Source: Adiantum capillus-veneris (taxonomy: Eukaryota; Streptophyta; Polypodiopsida; Polypodiales; Pteridaceae). Taken from it: 60,000 bases of DNA. Below are positions 34,680-47,254 of the stretch, one piece after another. Every line of letters begins with the position of its first letter. Positions within the stretch are counted from its first letter, which is position 1. The notes below the pieces were generated by a model. The model was not told the DNA's origin. It made no database searches and saw only the letters and a list, made by a program, of their open reading frames with translations. Where the stretch lies: NCBI GenBank assembly GCA_014529385.2, contig CM043971.1:98475985-98535984 (forward strand). Direction: 5' to 3'. The translations under genes were made by a program, and so were the position numbers.

Positions 34680-35568
34680 TTGATAACCCCTGGGAGTCAT
34701 GCGGTGAACAAGAGCTGGCACACAGAGTATAGGGAAGTGTCATTCCCTGAGGACATGATCAATCCACAAAGTGGTGTACTCAACCGTAGTTCTGAAGACT
34801 CCCCTATACTCAGCCTCACAACTGGAAGTGGCCATAGTAGGTTGCTTTTGCTCAACCATGATATGCATGAACAACAGCATGAAACAAAAACCACTTATGG
34901 ATACTCACCTATCAAAACAAAGTGGAGTACTCAACCGTAGTTCTGAAGACTCCCCTATACTCAGCCTCACAACTGGAAGTGGCCATAGTAGGTTGCTTTT
35001 GCTCAACCATGATATGCATGAACAACAACATGAAACAAAAACCACTAATGGATACTCACCTATCAAAACAACTAGCCCAATTTGAGTCCAAAAACTCATG
35101 TAAATCTGACGGCAATGATCACCCCTTGGGATAAAACAACCCAAGATGTAAAGTGCCACTCAAGTAGCAAAAGATTCTCTTAACTGCCTGCCAATGCTTA
35201 GACCCAAGGCTATGAATAAATTTGTTAACCTGTGAGACTGCAAACTGAATATTTGGCCTTGTGTTGCATACATAAATAAAGCATCCATTAACAATTTGGT
35301 AAATAATGACATCGACAGGATCACCAGTATCATGAAGGCTCAATTTCAAACATGTTTCCATGGGAGTGGCAATAGGTTTGCAATCCTCAAGTCCAAACTT
35401 ACATAGCAATGTCTCTCAATGTAACTTGTCTAATACAAGGCAATACCACCATCGCACTGCTTAAATTGCATGACCAAGTAATGATGCAACAACCCCAAAT
35501 CTTTCATCTTGAAAGTAGAATTCAAATCACTCTTTAATTTAGCAATATGTGCCTCATTCAAACCAGTG
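34680..35568 (-). pseudogene. Ty1/copia reverse transcriptase-RNase H fragment
   Basis: The minus strand from 35568 reads EAHIAKLKSDLNSTFKMKDL and LLHHYLVMQFKQC, then after a frameshift KFGLEDCKPIATPMET (ORF 35409-35119). Further on come NTRPNIQFAVSQVNKFIHS and LSGTLHLGLFY, the thumb and connection of copia reverse transcriptase. After a stop, RNase H follows (DSNWAS, VSISGFCF, ATSSCEAEYRGV). The catalytic YVDD part is missing: similarity stops at 35568. Two tandem 151-bp copies of the RNase H segment are present. Confidence 0.85.
34770..35071. repeat. 151-bp tandem duplication within copia RNase H
   Basis: 34770-34920 and 34921-35071 are nearly identical, both starting AGTGG[TA]GTACTCAACCG. 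Only a handful of mismatches are visible, so the duplication is younger than the decay of the element. Confidence 0.95.
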
Positions 35569-36583
35569 AGGCGGTCCGGGGCGGGCAACAAGAAAGGTGA
35601 CCTCTAAACACCCCTCAAGGCTCCCGTGCTGCTCAATTGGGGCTGGGGCAACCACAAGCACAACAAAACAACAAACCCACAGCCAAACCCAAACAAGATA
35701 GGGGCACCACCTAGTTATGGTATGCGAACTAGGACGCAAGAGAGATTTTTGGTACAACCAAGAAGATGCACCACACAACGCACACAAGCAACCTCACACC
35801 AAGACACACACAAAATGGATTAGAGAGAGCTAGAGCAAAGGTAAGAGAGAGAGAAAAGGATCTTGCGTAATACCTTATTTGTGACTTGCAAATGGAGATG
35901 GTTCGTTAGGTTGCTATCGTAGAACTTGTACAAAACTCACTCAATGCTTAGTGATTGCTAAACATTGCCAAAACACACACACACTGTCTTAGGGTGTGGG
36001 AGACCTCTCACCACAATACCCTCTTACAATGGACACAAAACTGGCAATGAAAAACACACTAAAACACTTTCTAAAATCAAGATCAACCGATAAAACTCAA
36101 AATACACAAGTCACCTTGAATTCACCAAACCGTATTGCACAAATGGAAGGACGAAGATTTAAACGTCGAATCACGCCTTTGATGCACCAAACCTCAATTT
36201 ATTGATGATGAAGGAGCATGTACAATAGTGGTTTTGAGATTTGTGGAACTCACGCTCTCTCACTTGCAATGTGTAGCTTGAAGGCTTCTCTCACACCAAG
36301 AGTGAAGCTCACAAGTGGTTGCTACACCTAAGTCTCTCCTCACGCATAGAGTGTTGGGGTGCTATGTGAGATGTTGGAGGTTGTTTTACAAGAAGGAGAG
36401 GGGTCTATTTATAGGTTGGAGACCCCTCATTAGGATTATTGGAAATCCTAATTTACAAGCTAACAAATCAGGATTATGATTTTTTTGAATATCAAAACAT
36501 TGTGGGCCTTCTTTGTCTGCTTGAGTCATGGGTGTGGGCTCAAAAGAGAGCATTATTGATGGTAGATAAGGTGAAAGTAAGTA

Positions 36584-36585
<2 letters not shown>

Positions 36586-36632
<47 letters not shown>
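36586..36632 (+). repeat. (GA)n microsatellite
   Basis: About 23 uninterrupted units. Confidence 0.97.
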
Positions 36633-36634
<2 letters not shown>

Positions 36635-37176
36635 ACTATACACATGTCTTGAGGTGAGGTGTCTTTTATGGTTAGGTCAATGGCTATTTTGTGTTAGTAC
36701 GTTAGTGGTTAGTGTTAGTAATCACTAGAAAGTTAATGATATATTTACAATGGGTAGAATGGGTGGGATGGTTGGAGTAAGATGGTTGAATGAAGTGAGC
36801 AAATCCTTGTGATGGTGAAGCTTGAAGAAGTTTTGGACTTACTTGTGTAGGTTCTCAAAATGACCATCGATCTTCTTCTTCGTCTTCTCTTCTTTACGCC
36901 ACTGCTGCCAAGGTTGATCATCGTGATGAAAATGGTAATTCCATTGATGAGATCTTTTGATTTGCAGAGGTTAAGCATGGTACACATGCTGAATTTATGT
37001 ATATATATAAGGAGTAAGATGGAATTGTACTTTGGAGATAATAGAGAGAGGCATAGAGATGGTGTATGTACATGGAGAGCTCATATGAGAGCTATGGGAG
37101 TAAGTGGGGAGGTTAATGGTGAAGAAGGTGAGAGAAACCATTGAAGGTGCAGGTTTGAGTGAGGGATTGAGAGAAA

Positions 37177-37201
37177 TGTGTGTGTGTGTGTGTGTGTGTG
37201 T
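37177..37201 (+). repeat. (TG)n microsatellite
   Basis: About 12 uninterrupted units. Confidence 0.97.
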
Positions 37202-38229
37202 AGAAGTGGGGAAAGAGGTGAGAGAAGACTATGGGCTACTTGTGAAAAAAGTGGGCAGACTGGGGTCCACTCAAAAAATCATAGCTCACCGCTGGTAGCT
37301 CCAAAAATCATGAAAAAATTTGAGGTGATTATTCAGAGCGTGGGTTACATTTTCGCTTTTGACCACTGCTCCAAATTCGGAGTGGAGATAGGTGCCAAAA
37401 TTCTCACCAAAAAGCCTGTTTTTATGCTTGCAAAAGTCTTTTAGTGGACCCCTCCTTTGTTGAATTTGTACAATGCATCCAAGAGTGAGCCCCTCCTTTG
37501 TCATATTATAATACAAAGCATCCAAGTTGCCCTTGACACATGCATGGAGGAGGATTATTGGTGAATAAAGAAATATATACATGGTGGGACTAGTGTATGG
37601 ACTATTCATGGACTTTAGCTCAATGAGCACATGGTGTTAGAATAATGAGTAAAAATAATAATAAAAATATGGAGGAGTTATGGATATGGAAAGATATTGG
37701 AATCATATGATATGGTCCCTCTTTGAATTATTTTGGGTGAAAGAGGAAAAGGTATGCAAGTAAATAATATAATAAACTTGACCAATGAGTAGAAATCAAT
37801 TTTTTGTTTTCACGAGGGTGAGGGTGAAAATGTGGGAGTGATTTGTATAAAGGAAAAATATAAGGTTAGAGTATGTACATATTGGCAAAAAATATACTTA
37901 TGGTGTAAGAGGATGAAAGAAGGTGTACATATGTTTAATAAAACACACACCTAAGTAGAAATAATAAAATACCAAAATAATTATAAAAAATCCCTATATT
38001 TAGGCCATATATACAATGAAATATTTACACACAAAGAGGCCATAATATACTTTTATTTTTTATTTATTTTTTATTTTTTTTGGCTCACCTAGCCCAGTGA
38101 CTAGCTAGCTGAGGGTTTTTAAGAAGATATGGGAAAAGCCCCCTAACTCACACACGCCTATGTACAGTGAAATGGTAGGGATAGCCATAGCGTTTGGGTG
38201 AATTTGGTAGCATGGAGTAATCTAGTATG

Positions 38230-39654
38230 GCAATTATAAAGAGCCGAAAAACGGCTATCACCAGTAATCAGCAAATCATCTACATATAGAACAACAATGA
38301 GACGTACATCACCCTCACATTTTACATACAAAGTTCTTTCTGTTGGACTGTTACGAAAGCCTCGTTTGACCAAATGAGTGTCGGATTTCTCATACCAAGT
38401 ACGAGGAGATTACTTAACACACACAAAGCTTTGTTACATTTGCACACTATATCCTCTTGTCCTTTCTTGACAAAACCGTGAGGCTGTGTTACATAAACTT
38501 CCTCAAATATGTCACCATTTAAGGGAGCCATAACAATGTCTGATCGATGTACATCCCATCCAAAATGAGCTACTAATGCACATAGAAAACACACAATAGG
38601 CATACGAAAAGTGGGAGCAAAAGTCTCTTAATAATCTATGCCTTTTGGTTGTGCCTAACCTTTTGTAACAAGTCGAGCCTTATAGCGATCAATCTCACCA
38701 TCTGAACCCACTTCATACCAATGGCCTTTTTTCCAAGAGGCAAATCACATAAAGTTCATGATTCCATGGTAGCCATCCAATTTTTTGAATTCTATGCTTC
38801 ATCAAAAGATAGAGGTTCCTCTACATCACATAAGCTAGAAACAACCAAAGCATAATAATTTGATGCATAAGATGCATGGAGAGAACTTGAATGAGTACGA
38901 CTAGACAAAGGTGCATCCAATTTACTATCACAAAAATTATGCACCAACCATTTTGGCATACCTCAACCCTTCTCATTCTCAGCCCTTTCCACATCCAATA
39001 CATCATGTACATCTACATCAGAAATAGGATGATCTGTAGCATTTTCAGAAACCCCCATAGGTTGTACATTTGCCTCATTAGAATTTACATTTAAGTTTCA
39101 AAGTATATCAATCTTATGCATAACTGGAAACAGTCAAAGCATAGAAATATAATTCATAAGATGCATGGAAAGAACCTGAACGAGTACGAGTAGACAAAGG
39201 TGTGTCCAATTTACTGTCACACAAAGTATGCACCAGCCATTTTGACATATTTCTAGCCTGCTCATTCTTGGCCCTTTCCTCATCAAGTACATCATGTACA
39301 TCTACATCAAAAATTGGTTGATCTGTAACATTTTTAGAAACCCCCATAGGCTATACATTTGTCTCATTGGTTTTTACATTCAAAATTTCACCATTAAAAA
39401 GAGGCAACAAACTGTCATAAATGTCCTACGAGCTTATATGACTGTCTCTAGTACATTACTACAAAGGCTGAATAGAATCTTTCACAAACACATCATCACA
39501 TTCTTGGACAAAAATAAAAGTGGGACACCTCTATAGCTATATAGCCCAAGAATGTTAAAACTTCAACCTCATCACAAAAAAAGTATACCAAAACCACTCT
39601 TAGTAAACCCCAACCAAAAGGCCTATGCTCCCTTGGGAATTTACCAGTACACGT
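38230..39654 (-). pseudogene. Ty1/copia pol fragment (integrase end to reverse transcriptase)
   Basis: Minus strand, read from 39654: a decayed integrase tail, then EEPLSFDEA and LPLGKKAIGMKWV (~38720-38810). Next come DRYKARLVTKG with TAG and TAA stops, then FLCALVAHFGWDVHRSDI, LNGDIFEEVYV and PHGFVKKGQED. After a frameshift the last part is LVKRGFRNSPTERTLYV and LIVVLYVDDLLITGD, so the catalytic YVDD is present. It ends near 38230 without thumb or RNase H. Element A begins exactly at its upstream edge, and a matching CYDPLDGR phrase continues past the far side of A at 55403 onward. Confidence 0.85.
38825..39390. repeat. About 285-bp imperfect tandem duplication in the copia fragment
   Basis: 38825-39105 and 39110-39390 share long phrases such as TGCATAAGATGCATGGA-like sequence, CATCATGTACATCTACATCA and GAAACCCCCATAGG, with many substitutions. 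Both encode the same pol linker (SKLD.PLS.RT, NGWCIIF-like frame differences). It is older than the 34.8 kb duplication. Confidence 0.85.
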
Positions 39655-40723
39655 TGTTAGGAGTTTTTTGAAAGAAGTGATTGCACATATGTACATACAC
39701 ATGCATGGTGCATCAAATAAAGAATTGCCCATTTTCCAAAGCCAGGTGGTTATGTGGGGCCCACATGTGTACAAGTAGGACAACATGTACATAGTACATC
39801 GATTTTCATTATCACCAGTACAAGTGTATTTTTTCTATAATAATGAGGAGTTGATAGCACATAAAACTTCTCGAGGAAGCTATCAGCATGCCAATGCCAT
39901 GAGGTAAGCAGGTGTGTCACATGGCATCGAGCGACGTCAGGAGGTCGAATGGGGTCAATACTTACACGTGGGTAAGCAAGGACATAGCATGGGTGTTTTC
40001 TTGTGATGATTATACAGAAAGTTCATCATGAGGACTATATTTGGGGGCCACTTTATGTGGTTGTGAGATGTACTATTGAAAAAAGTTGAGTGCCAGGTGT
40101 ACGGATGGATGTAGAAGGGTGAAAAAAATGCACTGCGTGGCCATTTTTTGACCTGTTCGGGGTTCGTTTGAGGTCAATCAAAAGGCCAAAGGTTCCCAAG
40201 TGATAAAGTGAAGTGTGGACACTGAAAAACCTGAGAAAAAGATCAGCAAACATGGAGAGAAGAGCAGGAACAACCGCAACTCAATTTTTGATGTTTTTGG
40301 AGCCTGTTTTGGTCATAAACTGCTCATCCGAGGTCTTTGAGCACTTTGATATTGTAGACTAGGGTTTTTGGCCGCTCCGAACACAATGGAGTTTTCCATT
40401 TTGCCAAATTCCTCACTTTTTCTTGATATTTTAGCTGTGTAAGTTTCTCTTGTGAGGAGCGAAGTCTTTGCTCCAATTTGTGATTGTATCTGGCATATTT
40501 CATCCATATTGTGTGAGCTATTTTCCCATTGGTGTTGGCCCAAGCTCAATTGTACCGAAACATCATAAATTCTTCTCTTTTGAGTTGAGTTATTTAGGGG
40601 TGTGTGTATGTGTGTGCGTGTGTGTGCTGTGTTGAGTGGGAAAATGGATAGTCTCTCTCCTCTCACTCCATCGGTGTGCTCCCTGTCTCGACCAGGTGGA
40701 TTGTGTAGCCGAGTGGTGCCCCA

Positions 40724-40771
<48 letters not shown>

Positions 40772-40833
40772 CATCCCAAGAGTGTGTGTCCGGTGATTAT
40801 AGAGGCGTTGTGTGTGTTTCCATCCCACTCACA
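39655..40833 (+). repeat. 5' LTR of element A
   Basis: Matches 54243-55398 closely along its length. It contains a (GT)n run at 40726-40769. MCVCVC-type ORFs across that run are artefacts. Confidence 0.9.
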
Positions 40834-40839
40834 TTCTTT

Positions 40840-40857
40840 TGGCGGCCCCACGAAGGA
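40840..40857 (+). other. Possible primer-binding site of element A
   Basis: TGGCGGCCCCACGAAGGA begins seven bases after the LTR. It has the TGG start and GC-rich character of such sites but only partial match to common plant primers, so the tRNA is not identified. Confidence 0.35.
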
Positions 40858-41867
40858 TCTTCTTCTAGTACCTTCAGCTTCAGGATTGCAGGTTACAAGT
40901 TACAGATTGCAGATTACAGGTACAGGTATAGGTGATTCACACAGGTACAGGTTGCTTGAGTAGGGTGATATACAGGCAAGTGGGAGTCACTTGCAATTGT
41001 CATGGGTATGCATTATTTGGTGCTTGTTTGAGTGCATTGTCTGGTATTGTACGTTACTTGTGGATACTGCCATTGTACGCCTTTGTGGAACCATACTTGG
41101 TTTTATTTGGCAATCCCAGCCATTTCTGAGACTTGGTCTGGAAGATAGTCATTTTTGAGACTTGAGTATACGAGATTTGCATAAGCCTTCATGAGAGGTT
41201 CATGGTGTGACGTTTTATTGAGCTGGGGGATTCTAAAATGTGAGATCCTTTCGGTGATACAGGTGGCTGTAGCAACCTTTTCGTGACCTCGTCATAGGCT
41301 ATGTACTAGTGATTCTTACTTGATGCTCGAGTTCTATTGTTGACAGGTTATGCATACATATACAGTCTATATTTTTGGTTCTTATTGTTCTACTTCTAAG
41401 GAAACTCTGCCAAAAATTTTCCAAGTTGTGATGGTTGATTTTTTGGTCGTTTGAGCCATTTATGCTGTTATGCTGCTGAAATTCTGGCAAAATTAGAAGA
41501 TAAGTCAGGTGTGCCTTCTTGGGAGTTGCATGGTTGGCTTTAATGGATGATCAAAATGGACCTCAATTCAATCCTTTTCATTTAACACAAAGAATCCAGA
41601 TAAATATTAATGTGTCCATGGAAGATTTTTTTCCAGCAGCACATAGTCTTCATGTTCAGGCCAAGAAGATTAAGAGAGACACTGGAATCCCCTTTTTGCC
41701 TGTTGTAATTCCGATGATTAACTATAAAAACTCATTTGATGTGCGTGTGTTTGTCCTTATCTAAAGATGAGCTCCATTGAAGTTTTTGGGGATTGAGTCA
41801 GTAAAAAATTTTGGGTTCTTGCACCTGTGTTAGAAGGGGTTCTTAAACCATCAAAACTTGGGTAGCC
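40858..41867 (+). other. Leader of element A
   Basis: One kilobase between primer site and gag ATG. It holds ACAGGT-like near repeats at 40885-40950 and an 81-codon ORF (41519-41764) with no recognisable domain. Nothing else supported. Confidence 0.4.
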
Positions 41868-42004
41868 ATGGCTTTCTCTTATCCGGAATTCCATGGAAGA
41901 AGTGATGAAGATGTGGAAGACTTTTTGGAGCAAGTAGAGATGGCATGCATAAGCAATGATATGTGTGATGAGGAGAAGATTTTGAGGCTATTTGGATTCC
42001 TTTT
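41868..42004 (+). pseudogene. gag of element A, N-terminal part (split by B)
   Basis: ATG at 41868 gives MAFSYPEFHGRSDEDVEDFL, then MACISNDMCDEEKILRLFGF. This is the usual beginning of a Ty3/gypsy gag (F.G...EDV..FL.....). Reading breaks at 42004, where the LTR of B begins, and resumes at 52827 in a matching frame. Confidence 0.8.
42000..42004 (+). other. Target-site duplication of element B, left copy
   Basis: CTTTT directly before the LTR at 42005; the same five bases follow the second LTR at 52822-52826. Confidence 0.85.
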
Positions 42005-42309
42005 TCTTAACCCTCACGCACATTCTTATCACCTACGATGAATGCTGTATTATTTATTTGGTAGAGTCAGGTACCGGGCTTGTCGGTCCAATAGGCAAAG
42101 GGTAAGAGTGATCTCGGATGAGAGGTGCACTCTAACTGGAACATTCAAGGGATTAAATGGCTAAGCATGGGCGCCCAAGTGTGAATGGGACGAGCTCATA
42201 TAAAAGTCAACTAAACTTAAAATCACTCATTCTCTCATTTGTGCAATTGAAGAGTGCTCTTGCTCCATGTCTATCTTCTTCTTCTTCACCTCTTTGTGTG
42301 TGTGTATGC

Positions 42310-42368
<59 letters not shown>

Positions 42369-42605
42369 CGATCGAGCATTGCGACGGCGGCACGGCGGCG
42401 CGGTTGAGCGCGGTGTAGCGGCAACTCCTTCTTCTTTGCGGCGGCGAGGAATCCTCCACGACAGCAAGCGTAGATCAATGAGTGACACACCATCGCCATC
42501 TTTGAGCTTACTAGTTTAGGCTTGTTGTGTGTTTGGAGCCATTTGTGGCTCTCACACAGTGTATCAGCAAGTTCCTTGCATTGCCACGTGCGACATACGC
42601 GCACA
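42005..42605 (+). repeat. 5' LTR of element B
   Basis: Begins TCTTAACCC (TG changed to TC) and ends GCGCACA. TATAAAAG at 42199-42206 is the likely promoter. A (GA)n run fills 42312-42366; the partner LTR has a shorter, interrupted one. Confidence 0.92.
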
Positions 42606-42609
42606 TTTT

Positions 42610-42627
42610 TGGTGCCGCTGTCGGGGA
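42610..42627 (+). other. Primer-binding site of element B (Asp tRNA type)
   Basis: TGGTGCCGCTGTCGGGGA differs at three positions from the common gypsy site TGGCGCCGTTGCCGGGGA and starts four bases after the LTR. Confidence 0.8.
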
Positions 42628-43330
42628 ATGCCATACACTAAGCTTGAATGGCACTCTGTGCTTCTTTTGTGGTGCAATTTCAATTGTAGGAAAGGTGGGA
42701 AGGAAGGTGTGTGTGTTGAGAAGAAGCATTTTGTGTTGCTACTGTGTATTTCTTTTTTAATGAAGTTTTGAAAGGTTACTGTGTTTTCTCTGTGATAAGG
42801 TCTTAGTACTAAGGTTGTTAGTTCTATGTAATGCAAAGTACAGTAAGTAGGAAGTAGATCTGTGAGAGCTGATGAAGTGTGTTAGTGCGTAACAGTAGGT
42901 GTATTAGTTGTAGGTAGGTAGGTAGAGTGTGTGTGTGCTCGCGCGCAAGCCGCGGCGACCTTATCCATAAAAAAATAAAAAATAAAAAAATATAAAGGTA
43001 GGACCGGGATCGGGAATATCTCTCAGACCCAAGCCCAAGCTCATGCTCAGGCTCAGGCCTCAGTCGCCCTTTAAAATTACGTATTTTAGCTTCATACGTA
43101 GCTAAAAATCGATTTTTTGAGGACCTACGGAGCTTCAGGTGACTGAACATTGTGTTGTAAAGCACACTGCAACCCTCTAAGTGATACGCTCGTTTTGAGC
43201 TATCACACACTTTAATAAAAAAACCGATCATTAAAAAACATAAAAAAAGAAAGCGAGTAAAAATGGATGCTTAAAAAAGTAAGCGGTTAACCTTCGAGGT
43301 TCGCCGACGTTTGTAGGGTGTCAAAGGCAC
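42628..43330 (+). other. Leader of element B
   Basis: Seven hundred bases between primer site and gag ATG with no supported ORF. I see only simple AT-rich and TG-rich stretches. Confidence 0.45.
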
Positions 43331-43882
43331 ATGCATTTTCGCTCTGGTCGTGTGCTAGAGACGGAGCAACTAGAGAGAATTTTGACTTACACGAGTTCTC
43401 GTTATCCACCTACTTTAGGTTCCAGGCCCTCGGCGGGGACCCAAGGTAGTACAAACCAAGACCCGAACATAGCGGCTAGTGACTCTTCCTCTAACTACGA
43501 CGTCATGGAGGGTTTCCCAATGCCTAATCCCGATAGCTCAAGCCAAGACATGCATGCCATGGGTCCACGGTCCGGGCCGAGTGTGCTAAGCCGCTTGAAG
43601 GAAACCTTTAGTAGAGCCACTCGCTCCGAACATGGAGCTAATGATGTAAATGAGGGGGGTGGGGAAGTAAATTCTCCATTCATGACCAACTTAGACCCTA
43701 TGCCCTTAGAGAATGTGCACGTGAATACTTCATTCACTGCACCTCCTGACTCTTCAGAGCTATTCCCCTCCGAGGTCATATTACCCGATGGTAGAAGCCT
43801 TGTCAAAGTGCAAGAGGTTGAGCGATATATCATTGCGGCTAGGGAAAAGGAAGTCGAGATCTTACACAAGGTGGAGCAATGA
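43331..43882 (+). pseudogene. gag of element B, N-terminal part
   Basis: ATG at 43331 starts MHFRSGRVLE, a phrase common at the start of plant gypsy gag proteins. The 184-codon ORF is Ser/Pro-rich with a helical end (QEVERYIIAAREKEVEILHK) and stops at 43880-43882. The frame continues with further stops to about 44030, where the gag core is missing and the next ORF begins in another frame. Confidence 0.65.
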
Positions 43883-44027
43883 AGAGAGTTAAAAGTGAAA
43901 GCCCCTATGTCAATATCCTTGCTAAGAGAGAAATCGAGTGCTCCTGACTTAGCAACCGCTAAGGGACAACCCCTAGAAAGAAACATTGCATCTAGCTCAA
44001 GGGATGCCCCTAGCACCTCAATCTTAG

Positions 44028-45191
44028 ATGGACTCTAATTCTCGTTGTAATCCAAATGAGCGTTTCAATAATAATCAATTGCTTGATAGATTCATTAGGG
44101 GATTACGACATGAGGATATCTACAATGGCCTAGTCATTAGAGGTATCACCACTTGGGAATCAGTCACCACTAACACGATCCAATTGGAGGATAATTTAAT
44201 GATTCAAGGAGAAAGAGTGTCTGTTGAGCCTAAATCTATTAGCTCACAAGCAGCAGGGCATCATCCAATGAGCCTAAAGCCTATTGCTAAGGAGCCAAAG
44301 ATATCTGAGATGACTTTAGTAGATCTTACCAAGGCTATTCAACAGAGTCTTAGAGACGATCGTGCTCCACAAAACAATCATATGTATCCAAGAAGGGAGC
44401 AACAATGGTGCTCAGTATGCTATGGACCGCATAGTACCAGTGAATGCCCTACTTTTAGAGTAAAATTCAATGGGAACTGCAATGCCTGTGGGAGGTATGG
44501 TCATCAAGCTAAGGATTGTATATCATTTAAGCGCGCGATGGCCAATAGACCAACCTTAGCATGGACAGACACACCTCAAGTGCCTGCATTGATGCCGGCC
44601 CCACCTCTTGAACAAACAGCACAACACATGGTCCCTAGGGCCCAAAATGTTGTTCAAACAACACCTTTACCACCTCTAGTGCTAGGACCGCAACCACCAC
44701 ATCCGAGAATCACTTATGTGAATCAAGTGGGTTGTGAGTCATCTATTTCTTGTTTGGAAGGTTGTGAGGAAGATATAGATCCTAATATTTCCTATGGAAT
44801 GGATGTGCTTGAAGAAAGTCCACAATACTACATGGAGGACTATTGGGGACAAGTCAAACATGTATATCAAGTAGCTGCTTTTGCGGCAAGAGGCCAAAAT
44901 ATCAATTACACTGCTAAGAGACCACCTCTTCAATGCTATGAGTGTGGAGGTCCACATCATGTAGCCGAGTGTCCTATTAGGCTACAAAAGAACGCCACAG
45001 TAATGCAAACCAATCAAGCGAGTACGTCTACAATGCCAATACTCATGTGTAATCCATGCGGCATAGATCATTTGATTGCCCAATGTCCAAATAATCCAAA
45101 TGCACCGAAGATCACGCCATTAAACTTGATTGAAGTTACCGAGGAGCCATCACAAAGTACACCTCTGGTACCAGTAAATATACTCACATGA
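44028..45191 (+). pseudogene. gag of element B, C-terminal part with four zinc knuckles
   Basis: Starts within the end of a retrotransposon gag domain (LLDRFIRGLRHEDIYNGL). It then has CSVCYGPHSTSEC, CNACGRYGHQAKDC, CYECGGPHHVAEC and CNPCGIDHLIAQC. One is a canonical CX2CX4HX4C knuckle; three have a CX2CX3HX4C spacing. Knuckles bind the RNA genome. Four is unusual, since plant gypsy gags typically have one or two. The acidic linker between pairs contains Pro-rich runs. The piece is open for 387 codons, the best preserved of B. Confidence 0.8.
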
Positions 45192-46533
45192 TTGATGCTC
45201 CAAAAACAAAATTATATTCTTGAGGAAAGAGACACGGCATCAATTGCCCAATCTCAGAAAAATAAGAAGACACGAAGGAAGAGATCGCAAAGAAGCAGCG
45301 AAGGCACACCCCAGTTCAAAGACCAACATAGGCACTGGTGACGACCCCGTATATATGAACGACGTTGAAGAGGATTCTGATTCAGGTGAAACCATGGAGA
45401 CCAAAACGACCACCTAAGATAGAAACCAACAAGGATGATCTTCATGAGCCACAATGCCCAGGATCCAAGAAGAATATAGGAACTTATCCAAACCCTCCAG
45501 AGGAGATGGAGCGAGTCAAGCAATTAACGAGTTTGGTAGAAGATACCCAAAGGGATCTAGGACCAGCACCTAGGCGATCCAGATTATAGACACCGTGTTC
45601 CCTACGCAACAACAACCTCACCAAGTCCATAGACCCTTAGCCATACCTAGTGTCATCCAAGAAGAAAGTGACTTAAAGTCATGGGAAAATGGGCGTACTC
45701 ACTTCTTGATGGAAAGAATGTTTACTGAGGGACTACCGGATCCTATCGAAGAAATGGAGATCCCATCCTCCCCATGTCAAGGGACTGAAGTCCAAAAGGT
45801 GCCGTTAAACATTGCCAAATTGATGGATTTCATGTCTTCAGAAGTTAGAACCACCATCATGTCCAAACTATATAAAGACCCTGAGCTAGTCTCAGCTCTT
45901 CGAGCCTTCCTCAATGGAGAACTAAAGTTTGGGCTACCACAATTTTCCCAGATGTATGGAGCTGGGGAGATGCCAATAGAGGAGGAACACTTAGATCCAC
46001 AACCCAACCTAGATGAGAACCTTGTTATAGAAATACTTGTTAACAAGTTGGGAAAATACTTTGAGGGTGATGAATCCAATGCGACCATACCAATCACTAC
46101 TAAGGGATTAACTGTGAAGGGAATCCTTGATGGTGGTGTTGGGGTTAGTATTGTGACTAAAAATTGATGGGAAACTATGGGAAGACCTCACCTTGCGACC
46201 ACAACCCTAGTAGTGAAAATGGCCAATGGGTCTATTGTTAAACCTATTGGGATGCTAGAAGATCTCAAGATCAAGGTCTTTGGACATAAAATAAGGATTA
46301 CCTTCATTGTTATGAATTTCTCCAAACAGACTATGGCATCGGATATGATCTTAGGACGTCCTTTCATGAGGGAAGAAAAAATGGTGCATGACTGGTCTAA
46401 AAACCATGTCTACTTGCAGTTCCAAGATTCTGTCATTCGAGTGGATCTTGTAGGTGGTCGAGCACATCCTCTAGGAAACAGGTTTATAATTGATCATAGA
46501 TCTGACACAACAGTTCACTCGTCCCCATTGTAG
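45192..46533 (+). pseudogene. Protease region of element B
   Basis: 45192-45594 is a basic, stop-rich linker. One frame from 45595 to 46533 with a TGA at 46165-46167 encodes a helical part (KLMDFMSSEVRTTIMSKL) and a retropepsin-like domain. The active site that should read D-[ST]-G-A is LDGGVG (46126-46143), so it is probably inactive. The second half has VKMANGSIVKPIG, then DMILGRPFMRE, the flap-to-ILGRP region of gypsy proteases. Confidence 0.8.
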
Positions 46534-47254
46534 TATTGTTACACGTGTAAAGCGGACATTGATGTTGGGTAAGATTCTCCTTATATGGATGTACTACCTG
46601 GGATGACTGAGTCGGACAATGTGGATTGGTTCCACCTAGTAGAAACCATAGACACTTGGGGAAATAGGGGGACGACCTGGGTAACACCTGAAGGGGATTA
46701 AATGCCACCACTCGTACCCTTAAATATGCTAGAAGCAATGCATATAGCTTCTGATGACCTACAAGATGAAAGTTTGACTGGCATTAGAACAAGTAGCGCC
46801 TCACAAGACTATAGCCCACACGATTTGGGGTCAGAATCATCAATTGAAATTGACTCTGAGGATAAAGAATCTGAGTTAAATCTTAGTGCAAAGGTGGGGA
46901 CAAACCATTCAAGGCCCAGTGGTACCCTAGATGCAATCTATCCAAGGGAGCAGAAGACACAAGAAGCAATTCATCTAGTGACTCTTCACTAGATATTGGC
47001 CATAATCAAGAATTAAACAAGAAGAGTAAGAGATATAAGAGGTGACGATATCGAGCAAATGTGCGTGCTAGAATAAATGAAAAGAAATCTACCGCAGAAT
47101 GGCTTAATTATATAGGGGCATGTGATGCTCATCGGAAGTTGGTAGATAACTGGGGTGAATATCTTCAAAGCGTTATGTGGTTTAGTCCACAACCCATTGA
47201 CATCGCACAATTAGAGGCTACAGAGAAGCCAAAGTTGAGCTGTACCGTAAGGAG
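46534..47254 (+). pseudogene. Decayed protease-RT linker of element B
   Basis: Short ORFs (46702-46992, acidic; 47061-47258, with EWLNYIGACDAHRKLVDNWG) that belong to the polyprotein but match no domain I recognise. Confidence 0.45.

Larger units (their letters stand above)
35569..38229. other. Unassigned repeat-derived region with microsatellites
   Basis: No coding motif recognised. It holds a minus-strand TATAAATA at 36406-36413 in a CCTATAAATAGACCCC context resembling an LTR promoter, a (GA)n tract at 36586-36632 and a (TG)n tract at 37177-37201. A ~40-bp near-duplicate phrase (CCCCTCCTTTGT followed by GCATCCAAG) occurs at 37447-37511. Probably part of a minus-strand LTR element whose ends I cannot define. 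Confidence 0.4.
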
